A DNA stretch of 64,000 bases from Hetaerina americana (Eukaryota > Arthropoda > Insecta > Odonata > Calopterygidae), in NCBI GenBank assembly GCA_022747635.1, contig JAKTNV010000078.1:124001-188000 (forward strand), in the 5' to 3' direction. This document shows, piece by piece, positions 48,471-63,153 of the stretch. The translations under genes were made by a program, and so were the position numbers. How positions within the stretch are numbered: position 1 is the stretch's first letter; each line of letters opens with the position of its first letter. The notes below the pieces were generated by a model that saw only the letters and a list, made by a program, of their open reading frames with translations, was not told where the DNA came from and ran no database searches.

Positions 48471-51400
48471 CTTTTTACAAGAACAGAGTTTTGCCTCATA
48501 TTGCCATAAATATATGAATTGTCATTGAGCATTCTGAACTGGTGCCATAGCAATTTTTGTGATGATTGCCTTGAAGAAAGAGGTGTTCAAAGATGGACTT
48601 TATGATGCAAGAAAGTTGATGATTTTGTTGAGAGCACCATAAAATTATTTAATAACAACACACTAAATTCTTAAGAACTTTTGAATTAGAATGAAGATAA
48701 AGTTAGAGTAATAAGGGGTGAAAAATCTAATCACGTCGTATTTACAGAATACAATTCAATGGATGGGCAAATAATAAATTTTAAAGTATTTAATAGGGTA
48801 ATCTCTACTCACGTAACGTGTATCTTCTCCGCTGCGTTTATCCAAATTAGAAAGTATGAATCTGCACCAATTTATCCATTTTTTTCGCCATATTTTATCC
48901 TCAAAGTTACTAATATAGACAGAAGGTACATCATTCCCATGACACTTAAATTTTCATAATAGAGAATAATCTTCTTCAACGAATTTGAAATTAAATTTTG
49001 TCAGGAGCACAGCAATCGCTCGCCTGTAAATGGTGTTAGAGAATATAAAATACGAGGCAACATGAAAGCGTCAAAATTATGTATAAAATGAGGAAAATTT
49101 GTATAATTATCAGAGCGATATAAATATTTGAATCGCCTACAACATTTAATTACTTTTAAGATATGGAAGCATTTATGAAATATAAGTAGAAACACAATTG
49201 CAAAACCTATCTTTTACGAAACAGTACTTATTATTTCTCTCATATTTTTACCACGTACAATAATTTGTTCAAGAAAGCAGTTTTATGTGCCTGGAATGAT
49301 TCTGCATAAAATTACCAGCTTCATTGTGAACTGATGATTGCACCTGCGATTCCTGACGATCCCACTGAGTGCTAAATGACTGCGAAGTTATAAAATGAAA
49401 AGAGAAATTTTTAATTGGAGAAGTGATGCAATGCATCTTAATTAATTTATGAAAAGAATCCTATCTGGTTCCAAAATTTCCTAAAATATGAGGATCCACA
49501 GACATGGTGTGTGCATTAAAAGATCATACTGAGTTCCCCTACTTGTTTCCCCAGAGGGTTAGTAGCCGGCGGAAGAAAACATGGATAGCAGTTGCTCGTA
49601 GGTCGCATCTCAATGTATAAGAAATATTCAAGAAAATACTGAATGGCATTATAGAGCTACGGCGCCTAGGGTCAACCCTCAGGCTGCCTGTTAGACACGA
49701 AACTACGATCATTACTGGGAAAAAGGAATTTCAGCGTTAATATTAAAGGGATAGGAAGGAAACTTTTGAATTTGACAAGAGAATACAAAATCCACATCAG
49801 TAGGTTGAGTGGAATCACAGAATAATTTCTCATCCAGGCGCAATCAAAATCATTGATGTTATAATTATAATTATGTATAACACATTTCATAACATATCTT
49901 GGAACGTATTACTCTAGCCTATTTCCATTCAGGAATGCTGACTTGGATATACATGCGTCATTAATTAATACATTGATGCATCAGTCCAAAGAGATTTACA
50001 CTGTTCATTAGGATTTTCCATTTATGTCCTGATAATATTAGCACCTCTAATACTTAGGCGCTCTCATTTTGGCGACTCCGGTGAATACTTAATAACCATT
50101 AATTTTGCGTTCATGTATTACATGTGAAATTATTTGTAAATATTTTATTCCCAGTTGTGTGACTCAATTGGTAATAAACAATATAAATATGTACTACTAA
50201 TTTTTATTCAAAACCACTCCTTTAAATTCATCGAAATTTAGGACGAAACTGACGAATTCTAATAAGAATAATGGATATATCTCAGTTTAAAATTAATAGT
50301 CGACTTAAGTAATGGGGGATTAAAATGTAAGGGTACAAAGAAAAAACTGTAATATTTAATATATACGCTGTTTCTTCATGTATGAATAATTTATCAATTA
50401 TATTATGAACAAGACATTTTGAAGATAAATTCAGTAAACGCATGATATAATAATGCATAAAATAACGAGATCAACTAATGGGCTTCCTGGTTGAAAAAAT
50501 TCTAGTTTGTATCTAATCGCTCAATTACCTCAACTTTCGTAAGCCCTACAATAGAAACATCCATTTTCCTGAATTTCTTTTTCAGGTATGAAGCTAAAAA
50601 TTAAAGTGCTAAACTCATCATAATTAGCTTAATGAGCAACCATTGGCCGTCAATTTTGTGAATGAGGTCTCGTGAGAGAGATCTCGTGAGGCTGGTGAGG
50701 TAGACGGTTATGTTGCAGTGGATATAATGACTCTCCTCACCTCCTACATTTGTGTACTGGCAATCTAAATATTTCAGATAAGTAAGTAATTGAATACCTA
50801 GAGATAGTCGGAAATGCAGGACAGGGACAACGCCAAATACACCGCAAATGCTAAAAACCAACAGTCATAAACTCTTAGTTTCCTTTCCCTTAGTAAATAA
50901 GGATCTTGTTTCGGTATTTGGTAAACTGATAATACCTAATTATGAACATAAACATATAATTATTTCCTTTTTTTTCAATAGACACTTTATCTTATCTTTA
51001 ATCGGTATCCATTCCAATAACTTGTGTCAAGAAATCAATAACTTTATCAGAATTAACCTCAGGCTACCTATAAAAATGTGGAATTCAAGGCAACAGAAGG
51101 AATGTGAGGTGCGCTCATTTCATTTCTCTAATGCTGTTTATTTCATTTCTCTTTTGAGAGTTGTGTGAACGTCATGCCCAGTTTTTTCAAGATTTTGATT
51201 TTTCTTCAACGCTTAGAATGACAGGTATAATAGTGGATTTGTCCGAGTGAATATGCGTCATAATTTTAATAATGACAAGTTGCTGTATGGAAATCAAGCC
51301 AATGTAGCACATCACTATATCATGTATATTTTAACATGTTGGGCGATATGTGTGAATGAGTACTATAATCTGTCAGTATGGGATCTTTCTTATTTTATTC

Positions 51401-51940
51401 TGATGGAATTAGTTACTTTGTGAAGTATCAGTGACTCTATCGTGACTAGTGAATATAACGTTGCCATAATAATTCTAAGAATATGACAATAAAAGCCCTG
51501 ATGGCTCTCTGCATGATTGAAGAGGCACCCATTTTATTTGGTTGAAACGCAAAACCTTTCGCAATACAGTATATTTTGAACTTCAAATCCTTAATTAGCA
51601 CGCTCCCTTCAGGATGCATGTGACATCAGCATTTCATCAATGTGGTCTAAGAAAGAAAAAGGGTATCCTCGAATACCAACAAATGCAATTTTAGCAGAAA
51701 TACCATTCCATCAAATTGCTCATGGTCTAAAGTGTATATAAACGCGGAGAAAACGCCACTTTTGGACGAACTCTGTTTACTATTAAAATTAATGATTCGA
51801 AGATAGCGAAATTAAGAGCGTCAAACCTTTTCGGAACTGAAACGAAACAATTAATAGTATCAGAGAAACACTTGAAGCATTCTCTGCCGAGAGTGATGGT
51901 GGCGCCAGACTAGAAGATCATTAAGATCAGACAAAGCAAT
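48471..51940. other. AT-rich intergenic DNA
   Basis: No gene supported. A plus-strand opening at 50848-51168 (106 codons) has no ATG-anchored domain and looks like chance. Confidence 0.5.
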
Positions 51941-52275
51941 GCCTTAACGGAATGTAATGGTCACGGGCTAGCTGCACTAGTTGGATGCAGGGATCAAAGC
52001 CGACGCAGATGTCGCGGCGGCCTGTGCAAGGTCACGCCCGGCTGGACAAAGGGATTGGATAGATGTGCCCCTGCCTGCTTCCGCGGCACTCGCAGGTGTC
52101 CGCGGGGAAAAGGGCGCGTGGAGAGGGCTGTGACAGGAGGAGAAGGGGGGAGGTGAAGGAAGCAAGACAATTATTACCTCGCGGCACGATGGAAACTACG
52201 AGATGGGGGTGGAGCAAGCGTTCAAGTGCGACCAAAAGAGTTCACAAGGAGAAAACGCAGATATTCCCTTGACAG
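51941..52275. promoter_or_regulatory. GC-rich island with purine-rich right half
   Basis: High GC with many CpGs, purine-rich on the plus strand at 52100-52160. It includes a CAAGGTCA at about 52026-52033, a nuclear-receptor half-site. Openings of 60-70 codons on both strands are attributed to base composition. It may be regulatory; no transcript can be assigned. Confidence 0.3.
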
Positions 52276-53960
52276 ATGCTCTTGCGGAAACGCATTCATT
52301 CCGTGGTTAGCTGGTCGAGGATTTAAGATTATCCAGGAAATCGTAAACGTCTTTTTTTAGTTTAAACTCTTCCGTTACCTTACGGAAATTAGCTTTATTC
52401 AAGTGTAGCGTTAATATAAAAAGGATGAACGGAGTATTCCTTAGTCTATGCTGAATATATTATAAAATCATATCGATAAAAAATAGAAATTCATGAATAA
52501 AACAATGTACTTGAAAACAAGTCTTCATGGGAGTCAGGAAAAAACTTTTCTTTCATTAGGGGATTGCGGTGGTTTCAATTAAGAAGTCAGCCCAAATTTT
52601 AGCGGATAGGTAAGGGTAGAACTCACTTCATACCAAGCACTACTCCGTGATACCCAAATCTGAGCCGGGGGTTTCTTTACCTGCAACTGACAAGATTTGC
52701 AATCCAAAATATCACTCGGATTGGGTATAACTGAGTGTTTCCAGAATGATCTGAATATGAACCCAGGCCATTCAATTAGTATACTCTAAACCTTTACTAT
52801 CTTTATGATGGCTTAGCAAGTGGCATTGTCTATTGTCCAGTGATTATTAAAAACTCGAGAAGTTGGAATTATTCCATTTGTAGACTTTACGGAATGGAAA
52901 TTATAATTATAAGCAAAGGCAGGCAGGCCTTTGGTATTTATTTTCTCAGAGTGTGAAATGTGAGCATAGCTAGGTTCTTACATTCACTCGATTCATGTTT
53001 GTAATGTTTTGGACGCTAAATCTAACAAACTGACCCATTTGCCGAGAAAGCATCCACAATGATGGCGTTCATTTTTACCAAGAACTTCCCTGAAGAATAT
53101 AAGAAGGTTGTGTATCAAACAAGGCATCAAGCAAATTGTGAAACATGACATAAAACTTGAGCACCCAAAATAATTTCACGCAATGAGGAAACATTTGTTT
53201 GCTAATCCATGTTTTTTAGGAGTGAAAATATAAACTCACTCATTTTTAATGCTACGGAGAATCAACTGTTTTCATAATATCCAATTATAATTACGGGTTC
53301 CCATTTTATTATAGACGAGGTATTTACCTCTTAAATTGATGAACATTTTTATACTCAATTCTATAGGATCACTAGGTTCCTTATTTGCCCATAAGAGCGG
53401 CTTCATTATCTTTATATTAAATAAAGAATTCCTCCAATTAAGATTATTTCCAAACGGAATAGTATCTTATTAAATAAAATGTAACAAATGCAAAAGGATT
53501 TCCTGAAAAGCCAATGATTCGTAAATCAAATACTTTGGACCGGAATTCACGTTGAATCATCACTAGTTTATTTCATTAGCAGAGGGATAAATAAATATCA
53601 TAAGATTTTAATGAAGAGCCGATACTGAAGTTTTTCAAAATAAATTTTACGCCAGAAATGTAAAGCAAATTTTAAGTCTAAAATTTCAACGAGCCTCAAG
53701 ATATTCCTTTAGGTTTTCAGATATCAACATGGTGCTTCTAAAGGATGAGAGTACGTGAAGAGTAAGTGAGTGAAGCAGGCACATAATTTGTATTGATGGT
53801 GAAATTCCGTCCTCAAGGTAATTTCAAGGTAATTACTAGATACACACATCAAGTATATTTCTCTCTGTATCTATAATGATTACTGAATCCCGAGCCTTCA
53901 GATAATGTTGCCCTTCAAGGAGTTTTAATATCTTTCATGTTTTCTCAATCGCGCCCTTCA
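52276..53960. other. AT-rich intergenic DNA
   Basis: No gene, RNA or notable repeat seen. Confidence 0.55.
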
Positions 53961-54195
53961 AAGTACTTTCTTGATTAAATATGGAGCTCAAGCAATGTGG
54001 ATTGGTAAGGAGAGAAAGCCCGTGGTCACCGCACACTTGTTTTCGATTACCTCCCTAAAAATACGCCCATTAATACAGCACAAATATACTCACTCTCACC
54101 CACGCTTTCTTCCACTCTCTCCGCCGTCCATTTCTCCCCCGAACCATTTCCCCCGGCCACTAATGCCCCTACCTCCCCACCGGTGAGTAAACAAA
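53961..54195. repeat. Pyrimidine-rich tract
   Basis: The plus strand is C/T-rich from about 54080 to 54180 (TCTCTCCGCC, TTTCCCCCGG). The frame across it is Pro/Ser/Leu low complexity. Confidence 0.6.
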
Positions 54196-57100
54196 AAGAA
54201 AGAGAGAAAGCTCTTCCGAGTTAACGATCAGGTGTCGGAAATCGCTTTTGCGTGGGGGAGATCTCGATCTAATAGTCATTCAACCTCTGCCAAAGAATGA
54301 GTGAACCATTGTCAAGAAAAGCACACTTGAACGGAAAATCAATTGAACCGTATCTTGAGTTTATCGGAAGATATTTTTGGTTCAGATTTTAAAGAGTGAA
54401 CGCCAAAATACAGCGACTAAAGCATGCTCTACAAGGTTATCTCGATAGTATTTTAAGATGTGTGGTGGAAGAAAGGTGCTTCGGTGTTTTAGAGATTTAC
54501 TTCTACTATTTTATGTAAAAAAATCTCGTTATTCACTAAATAAAGATATGTCCATTAAAAGATTGTGTTGATATCTGTATTAATGGAACTTTACATCCTC
54601 TCAGAAATTATAAATCATATGTTCTATTCATATGTACCTACACATGCAGGCTTTTGCACATAAGGATCTCAGTCATTCTCAGTTTGTACATAATTTTTCA
54701 AAACACAGTTTTTCAAAAAATATTCAAGCTGTAAACGGTACTGTGTAAAACTAGTCTTTGGTAGAGTACATTCAAATGTGTGTTAATTGCGCATTGAATA
54801 CACAAATTGCAGCACACTTAACATCTTCTGCCAAATTACACAACACAACGCAATAAAATGTCAATATCATTGGATATCCATTACTAAATGCCACGTCCAT
54901 TCGTTTTTTTTTAAAGTCAACGAAACGCAGAAGTATTCGTCTGTCAAGTCTACTATTATCTACGCATTGCGCTTTGATGAAATATTCAGCTTCAGTCGTA
55001 GGAATAGATATAGTGTTATATCTAATTTACTGGGTCTGGTATGAATTCCTGGTACTAGAATAATTACTTGCTTTGTTCTTCGTATCGTACCCAATATCTT
55101 CATTATGAGAAACTGCGTTACAGGAAGTCTCGAAAATTCAACCCATGAAGTAACTGGTTCAACATATAAATGATATGCTTTCTATGAATACTTAACTTTC
55201 ACATTTAAAGTTCTATGAAGTGCTTGACATTAAACTATACTAAAAGTCACAAAAAAATTAAAACATGCGTGGCTACAGATATGTCAGTTAAGAAGTGTAT
55301 GGAATTAGTATGCTTACAAAAGTATTGAAGAAGTGTTTATATACATATTTACAAAATCAATGTCAAAATCTAATTTTACCAGAGATATAAACATTTGGAG
55401 GATAATTATAGAAAAACGCAGCTTATTTAGTTTCAGGAGTTGAAAGTAGTCTTTACGATAGCTGAAGATGGCTTGTTCATTTTCAAAATAGAGCGTACAC
55501 CTTTTCCCTTTCTATATCACCGTTTCTTTGCCCGAGGGTAACTACTCCATGCTGAGTAACAATACATTAGACTCATGCGTATCACAGAGAAGATGTAGTA
55601 TCGAAAGAAATGTATTTGTAAAATATAATGGGTGATAGGAAATAATCGATTGCTGATGGGATTCGGAATCATTTATCTTCCATACTAGCCTTAGGGGTTT
55701 TAAAGGGGCCGTTTGACCCTAACGATTCATGGGCGAGAGAAAGTTAGTACGCATAACATTAATGCATTTAAGTTGCATGGAAAAAAAACTTCGATTAAAA
55801 AAACACCAGAGATGTACGCATATGAAAATAAATCCATTTACGATGAATTTCCACGTCAGTATGCTTTCCATCCTTTTCAAGCGCACGATTAATAATCTTG
55901 ACAAAAGCACATGTTATGGTGCACGAGGTATTCACTGGCACAAGGGAATCATATCAATGATGTCATGAAGGTGAAAGAAGTTATTGATAGTGTCGTTGGT
56001 AACAACGTGACATTAAATTTTCCCAATGAGAAATAGTCATTGTCTCCCTCTCCTTCTATCTCACTGCCACATGATCAAACGGCATAAAATTCTTTCACAG
56101 GACATATAAATAACCATTTACTAAATTGTTCAATTCAGAGGTAAAGATTACCTATAATACGATACACACACACACTACTTCCTGGTCCACATGCAATGGG
56201 AATACCAGAAAATCCCCGGCATTTGAAGGCAATAGATTTTAAAACTCAATTCAGTTAATCACAAAAATGTGATATTTGTGTGTATGCGCAGATAAAAATA
56301 ATCAATTAAACACATCTGTAAATACTTGTACATTCATTTGATTGTCGACAGTCAGTAGAAATGAATTTCTCAGTAATTATCTAGAAAAACAAATGCTGAT
56401 TCTAAGATAAATTACAGTAAAATGATTTGATCCTGATGCGCTTTTATAAATGTTCGCCTATTATTTATGTATTATTAAATTTTACGCATAGGGATGTTGT
56501 ATTGACATTTGGAACGCAACTGTTAGAAACTAGAATGACCTCACTGCAATTCGTTGGTATTAAATATTTGATTTCTTCTTTCCGCGCAATTTTTTGTTTA
56601 ATTTGTAGAAGTATGTAAGACTGAGATTAAATTCGAAAAACAGTTCCAAGATCAAACTGTAAGAACACCTTCAGATCAATTTATTGACCTGGCCTCCTTG
56701 CAAAGAAAAAAATTCACAACTTATGCTGTGGTCACTCTTGTACGATTATTAGCGTTCAGTCATTTACGAAAACGTGTAATTTCCGCGAAAAAGCGGTTAA
56801 ATCCGGTCAGTGATCAAAATTTCGATCCGCTATTAACACACTTGGCTTGTCGTCTTTTTCCCCACAGCTTTCCCCCTTAGGAAATCAAAACAGTCATGAA
56901 ACTAGTCCTAAATTCGAAAGTCCAATGGAGCGAAATGGTCGCTTATCGGCCATCGCACCAAACTCTCCTCGCGAAAAGCGTGACCCTCCCGCGTATGACG
57001 TTCACCACGGCGTGTGAATGGGCGTGTGGGACGGGGACCGAGCTTCAGCCCAAAACACGGCTTACTCTGGTCGCACTAATTAATTGTTTGTCCACTGTTG

Positions 57101-60100
57101 AACCGCTGACGAGGTGCGAAATGAAAATGAGTAGCGGGGGGAGGAAGAGTGGCGTTTGTGTGCTTGCGAATGAGGAGAATAGAGAATGGAGAGCTCACTT
57201 ACTCAAGAGAAAACGAGATTCTTTGAATGATAGGTGGAGACACATTCATGAATAGAGAGAAGAATCTCAGCATCATCTCCTCTGAAAATTGAACGTAATT
57301 GGGTTTAGAAAACTATGTAAACGCCAGTTATACAAATTGCATCCTTTTAGCTACCCCGATGGTAACACTGCTTAAGAAAATAAGTAGTAAGCGAAACAAT
57401 TGATGTCACAAACGTTTTGCCTTGGACATGATAGAATCTTCAGCGTTTGAGTTAGCGCGATCCATTTCATAGTTAGCTCATCAGTAACACTCTTCCTAGC
57501 CAGTAATAACTCAACCATCTATTTTTCCACACGTTTCAATATGGTTAACCAAATAGAGTGCATTTCCGAAGGCGTAGCGAAGTAGTTTTAAAACTATTAA
57601 TGCAATTTTTCTATCTGTTTTAAAATTATTAATGCAATATATGCACATTCCAATGAAACACCTGCCAGAATTTCCTTAATTAAAAAATTAGTGTTTAGGT
57701 AAATTGTCAGTCAATCATCCTTGTTTTAAAATTCTGTTCTTTCAGCTTGGAAAACTTCCCCATACCGACGAGTTTTCCACGGCGATATGGACGCACAACG
57801 ATCTATTTTCCCGTTTCTTTTGCTTTCTCCTTCGCATGATCAAAAAGACTGAACCGTCATCCTTTCCGACGCGGCCCTCCCAAGTTGCAAATTTCTCCCG
57901 CGGTGAAGGAAGACGGTGGGAGAGATGGGAGAAAGGAGGCGACTGCGAACGCCATTCAATTCAGGCCAATCCAAGCTGAAATTAGTTTCACCTTCACCTG
58001 CCCTTTGGATCAAGTACACGAGCTCAGTTTCCACGAGTTTCCAAACCACGAAAGAGTGGCTCCCTTCCCCAATCCCGTCGGAAATTATGCTCGACTTCCC
58101 AAATTATATGCGTTCCCACCGGACTTCCCTCCAAATATAGCAAAGGTTAGCACTTATAGACGACCCCTTGTGGAACTCGAGTCTCCATAATCTTTTTTGC
58201 ATGATATAATAGTAGAAAAAATAATTATTATTATCATTGCTTAAGCCTTTATGCTAATTCAGAAATTCAACGAAATTATGAATACTCGATTGATTTCAAC
58301 GCTGTAGAGTCGCATTTTTGGCATCTATTTTGCCTGGCCTTTATTATTTCCTGGAAACACTTTGTTCTCCATGATCTAGGAATGCGAGGAACACCAAAAA
58401 AATTAACAGGCTAGAGTAAAGGTTTTTTTCAGTATCTATGCAATCGTGCATCGTTAAAGCGTCTCGAAATTTTCTTTCTCATTCCTTTTTCATCCTCTTT
58501 CGCAACGGCATGCATCCAATACCGGAAGTCTCTTGTCGGCCGGCTCCCATCTCCATGATAGCCGTAACAATGTCAATACGAGTCAATGAAACGATTCATC
58601 CGTTGCGGAAGGAGTTTCGACATGAGGATTCGGTCCGCTCTATCACAGAGGATTCTGTTCCACGTACTAAACCTTACCGCGACCACCCTACGGAATGCAT
58701 TCACTTTGTGCCTGGGGTGGCAAGTCATATCAAGAAAAAATTCCATTTTATTTTCCGGTAAAAAAAATATGAGTGCAAGCAAAAAGTAAATCCGAATAAC
58801 GTTGTAAGCATCCACAATTTTGTATATATCCCGCCATCATAACTAGAACATGAGAAAGCAAAAGAAGTCCCGTGGCGTTCTCTTTAATGTCACCTGCGTT
58901 AACCTGAGATAACTACTAATAATACTAACGTAATCTGAACTCTGACTTCATTGAAATAATTATAATTCCATAATTTCAACACCGAGGTTCAATACATTTT
59001 TATAGGCACTAAATCTTTTGCTCTAAAATAGCATTCACGAAGGAATGTATTCTTCTAGGAAAGCTTTTATCAAAGAAGGCATCTTTATAAAAAAATTTCT
59101 CCATCATTTTCTAATTTGATAGTATCACAAAAAACTAGCCTACTTCTCTGGGGATATTTGAGAGCGCCATATTTGTTCACGGAAAATGAAGCACGCCAAT
59201 CAAGTCATCCAGTAAGATAATGATATCATTATAATAGGTAATAAACTGAAGACCAATATTTCCTGAAATTAGAGGTATTATGCCGGCCGGCTGATACAAC
59301 CTCAAAGTTAAGCTAAGAAGTCTACGTTTTTAGACAAAATAAGATAATGGTATATTAATCACCTAGGGTCTTCTGATGGCGGACGAACGAGTACGAACCG
59401 CATATTGAAATATTTGGAGGATAGACACGAGAAGGGGGGTAGACCGGATTTGTATCAATTTTTTTCCCGACTTAACTCCTTGCATATATTAGGGGGGGGG
59501 GTGCTACAAAAGCGTTTTTAAGATCCCGACATATGCGTAGCCTTATATCTAAAACGAAAGAAGTTGTACTAGGCTATCGATCCTTCCAACAAATATGCGA
59601 ATTAACTCTCACGAAAATTTAGTGGAGAATCATAAAATTTAAGGTAAAATTTAAACATATTGAAAGTTATTAAGATCCAATAAATATCGGTTATCGTTAT
59701 TTCCTTAGAGGTAAAGGTGCAGGTCAAAAAAAATAGGCGTGAATGTTTATTTCCTTCTTGTCGATGTAATATTCATTTGGAACTTTTATGCCCGATTCTA
59801 AAAAATATTTTCGCAACCATAGAGGCATTTGTCTCTTCTTTTCTTGTATTAACTTCCAAATTGCTCATGAGGAAAAGCTCGAAGAAACCCCGCAAGATTT
59901 AAAGTACCCGAGAACTTGAGAATTCAGCAGTTGCTTGATGAAATTATGATTATCTTTAATAAATATTTTATCATTTCCCTTAGTCTTGAACAGTTTATCC
60001 AAATACAAGGCTTTTATTCTAAAATCTAAAGAGTGTTACACGCATAATGATTTTAGTCAATCAATATACTGTATTAAAAATTGCATCGCAAGTACAACAC

Positions 60101-63100
60101 CTATTACTATTAATGATTTATCATTGCTAAATGCATTGCATTAGGTTAAATACTCAGCAGAAACAAGGTTCGATTTTGAATTGTTTTAAAATCCAAAGTG
60201 TATATCAATTGACCATATAGTTCCCTGTAGTAAATGAATTAAGAATTTCCTACATATAGTTTTCAGGCCAATGTAATCCTGCTTCATGTAAGAATAAACA
60301 ACTTTTTTAGCCTTATAATAAGATAAAATTCTTTGATACATGCTATTTCAGAAGTACGGACCACAGATAGGTAGGAAGACAGCAGTTAGCCCTCGAAAAA
60401 CATTGGCAGTAAAACCTCATATGGTGAGATAAGTCTCCAAGAAGATTTTATGGAGCGTTTTCCCTTGCAATTTGTGTGAATATGAAGATAGCCGCACACC
60501 TTGCAGGCTTTTCGTTGAATCTGCGTACATGTGCCATTGATGATAATCACATAAAATAGGAAGCCAGTGCATTGGCGGATTTCTATGGAGAATGAATCCA
60601 ACCGGAAGTGGGCAATGTCAAGATTATGTAAGGGAAGGACGACACACTGCGACTGCCATTTCTGGCTTTCACTCTGGTGGAATAGAAAAGTTCAATTGGG
60701 ACCACGTGCCTCCCAGTGTGAAAGGTCCGGATGAGCTCACTTTCAATGAAGGAATTGTGGTTGGCCGGTTGCAAGAGCTCTGCATACGCGCACAAACGGC
60801 CACTCGAATAACGTATAAAAACCAAGCGGAAATCCCCTTCGGTATGCTGACCACACCCAGTGAAGCAGTGTTACGTTATCGGGCTCGAGGCAAATAATAC
60901 TTTCCCATTCTTCACCCCAGGCTTTAATGATTAAGGAAAAAATGCATGGTACCACTTCCTCCAAAAATATGGAAATTAAGGTAAGTGGACAATCTCCACG
61001 GCTGCTCCCTCTCTTCGTAGCATAACGTATACAAATAAATGTTCACGTAAACTCACTGTGATCTGATGTAAGGCCTGTCTCTAGTTCAGCGTAGCCTGAA
61101 ACACTACACATCATCATCACTATGATCCATAAAGAAATGAATAATTAATTCTTTCTTCTAGTACCTTCTTAACTTTTTTGACAATCTTTCAATACAATGA
61201 GCATATGTTATACCTAATAGTATGTAACTTTTGAAGTAATTGGGATAAGGTGTACACGAATGATACGAAGTCATCCAACCCCTCTCTTTTTTATGTCTAA
61301 ATTTCCATAAAAACAAGCCAATTCACCCGTCCTAACGAACTTTTTGATAAATTGACAAGGGATAAGGTTCCGATATCATAACGTTTGATTTATTTCTAGC
61401 TGTGATATAAGTATCAACTAAAACGTGATAAACCAATATTAGGGAGAAAATAAAGTATTTATAGTTAACATGAAACAGTTCCATGACAAAAGAGCTGGCG
61501 AGACAATATAGTCTGATCAAGTGATAAAAAATTACAATTTAGTTAAATTGATGTTGAAACCTAGTTAATTTAAGTTGAATGGTATATAATTTATATCATG
61601 AACAATTAAGTACTAAAGCAACAAATAATAGTAAAAGGTTGGGTTTAACTAAGGTATATTTATCGAAGGAAGAAAATCCAATGAAAATAGTTCGATTAAA
61701 ATTTTAATCATCAAACCTTCATTAAATAGGATTGGCAGAGGCAGTGATAAATAGGAATTAAAAAACCGAAAAAGATAATTAGAGTAATTGAGCTAATAAT
61801 TAGGTATAGGTTATGGCATTTGTTTTGAAAAGGCAATATTTCGACAAATAAAAATTATAATCTAGAAATGGTTAGTTATAGCATTTCAAAGTATACGTTT
61901 TGTAAGACACCGACAATCTGAACAGTCTCTTCGCGGAATCACTTTATTCCTAGGGTTTAAGGGTAACGAATCCCTTGCAAGACTAAGTACTAAAAAGAGA
62001 TATTCGTTCAAATTGTTGGCCCAAATAGTCTACCCTCTTAACCTGATACGATATTGTCAGAACCAAAAATTAATTAGGGAACTCCACATTCATGTCTGAT
62101 AAACCAATCCCGGCGTAGGTGGGATAATATTAAAATTATTATTCTTTAGTCGTAGACAGAAGAAAAAAAAGTTTCAATTCTAGTTATATTTATTTTGATA
62201 AGAAAATGATAATCTCCCTGTATTATTAAACTTTTAACCTCCTTAAAATACTATTAACGGTAACTCCTTAGTTCATTTTAGTTTTAAATGATGAAATAAC
62301 ATACCCCAACACTTGACAAGAAAGTCACTAGAAAAAAGAAAGGGTATATGCTATTTCAATGGATAAATTGTGATTATTATATAAATCTCGCTGCAATTAG
62401 GCAATTATCCTGGTGGCAACGGTCAAGTCTGATCAACGGTTACTCTTAAAATGCACATACACACATGCACAAGAAGAACAGATATGAGACAAAACAATTT
62501 AATATTACTAACTGCACCTTTACCATCACATAAGGGTTTCGTTCACACTATACCTACACAACGCTCCGTCAATCGCCGCATTCCATCCATAATCCCGAAC
62601 TCTTCAATTTCATATACCGTTCAAAGTCACGCACCGTTTACACATCATTCACTCTTGCAATACAACTTCTCATGCCGTCCATATCACAAACAAACAATAT
62701 TTTAATAAGTACAATAGTATCACAATCACTGATCAATGGAGTGTATCACCCAGTGGCTGCATTACACTTATTCTTAAAACTCCTAAAATTGGATAGAAGG
62801 GGCTCAAACATATCTACCCCCTTAAAAACTGCTATAATGGTTTGTGAGCTGAAGTTTGGCATTCATGACATAATGGGCACCAAAGAGAGGGAAGAAATTA
62901 TTTTTTTAAATAGACATAATTTATTTAGGGAATCAAATAAACTTCAAATATTGCATTTATAACCTCTAATTGATCAGTTTCCCCTCCTCACGATGCCACT
63001 CATGAGCTCCTCCCCACTCTACTCCACACTTTATAGAATTCACTCGATCACGGTCTGTGCTGCAACACAGTGTCTTCTCCGTGGCCTATTGCTCCAGCTA

Positions 63101-63153
63101 CACATCATCTCCATTAATTTTCACCAAAGTGACCGAAATATCGACATTAAGTT
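54196..63153. other. Intergenic DNA without a supportable gene
   Basis: AT-rich DNA with modestly GC-rich patches at about 56900-57250, 57750-58150 and 60590-60900. Openings of about 100-120 codons occur in these patches on both strands, but none has a domain, a splice context or low-complexity-free conservation that I recognise. A TATAAAAA occurs near 60815. Confidence 0.45.
57586..57638. repeat. 21-bp direct repeat, period 32
   Basis: TTTTAAAACTATTAATGCAA at 57586 recurs at 57618 with a single C-to-T change. It is a short local duplication. Confidence 0.85.
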
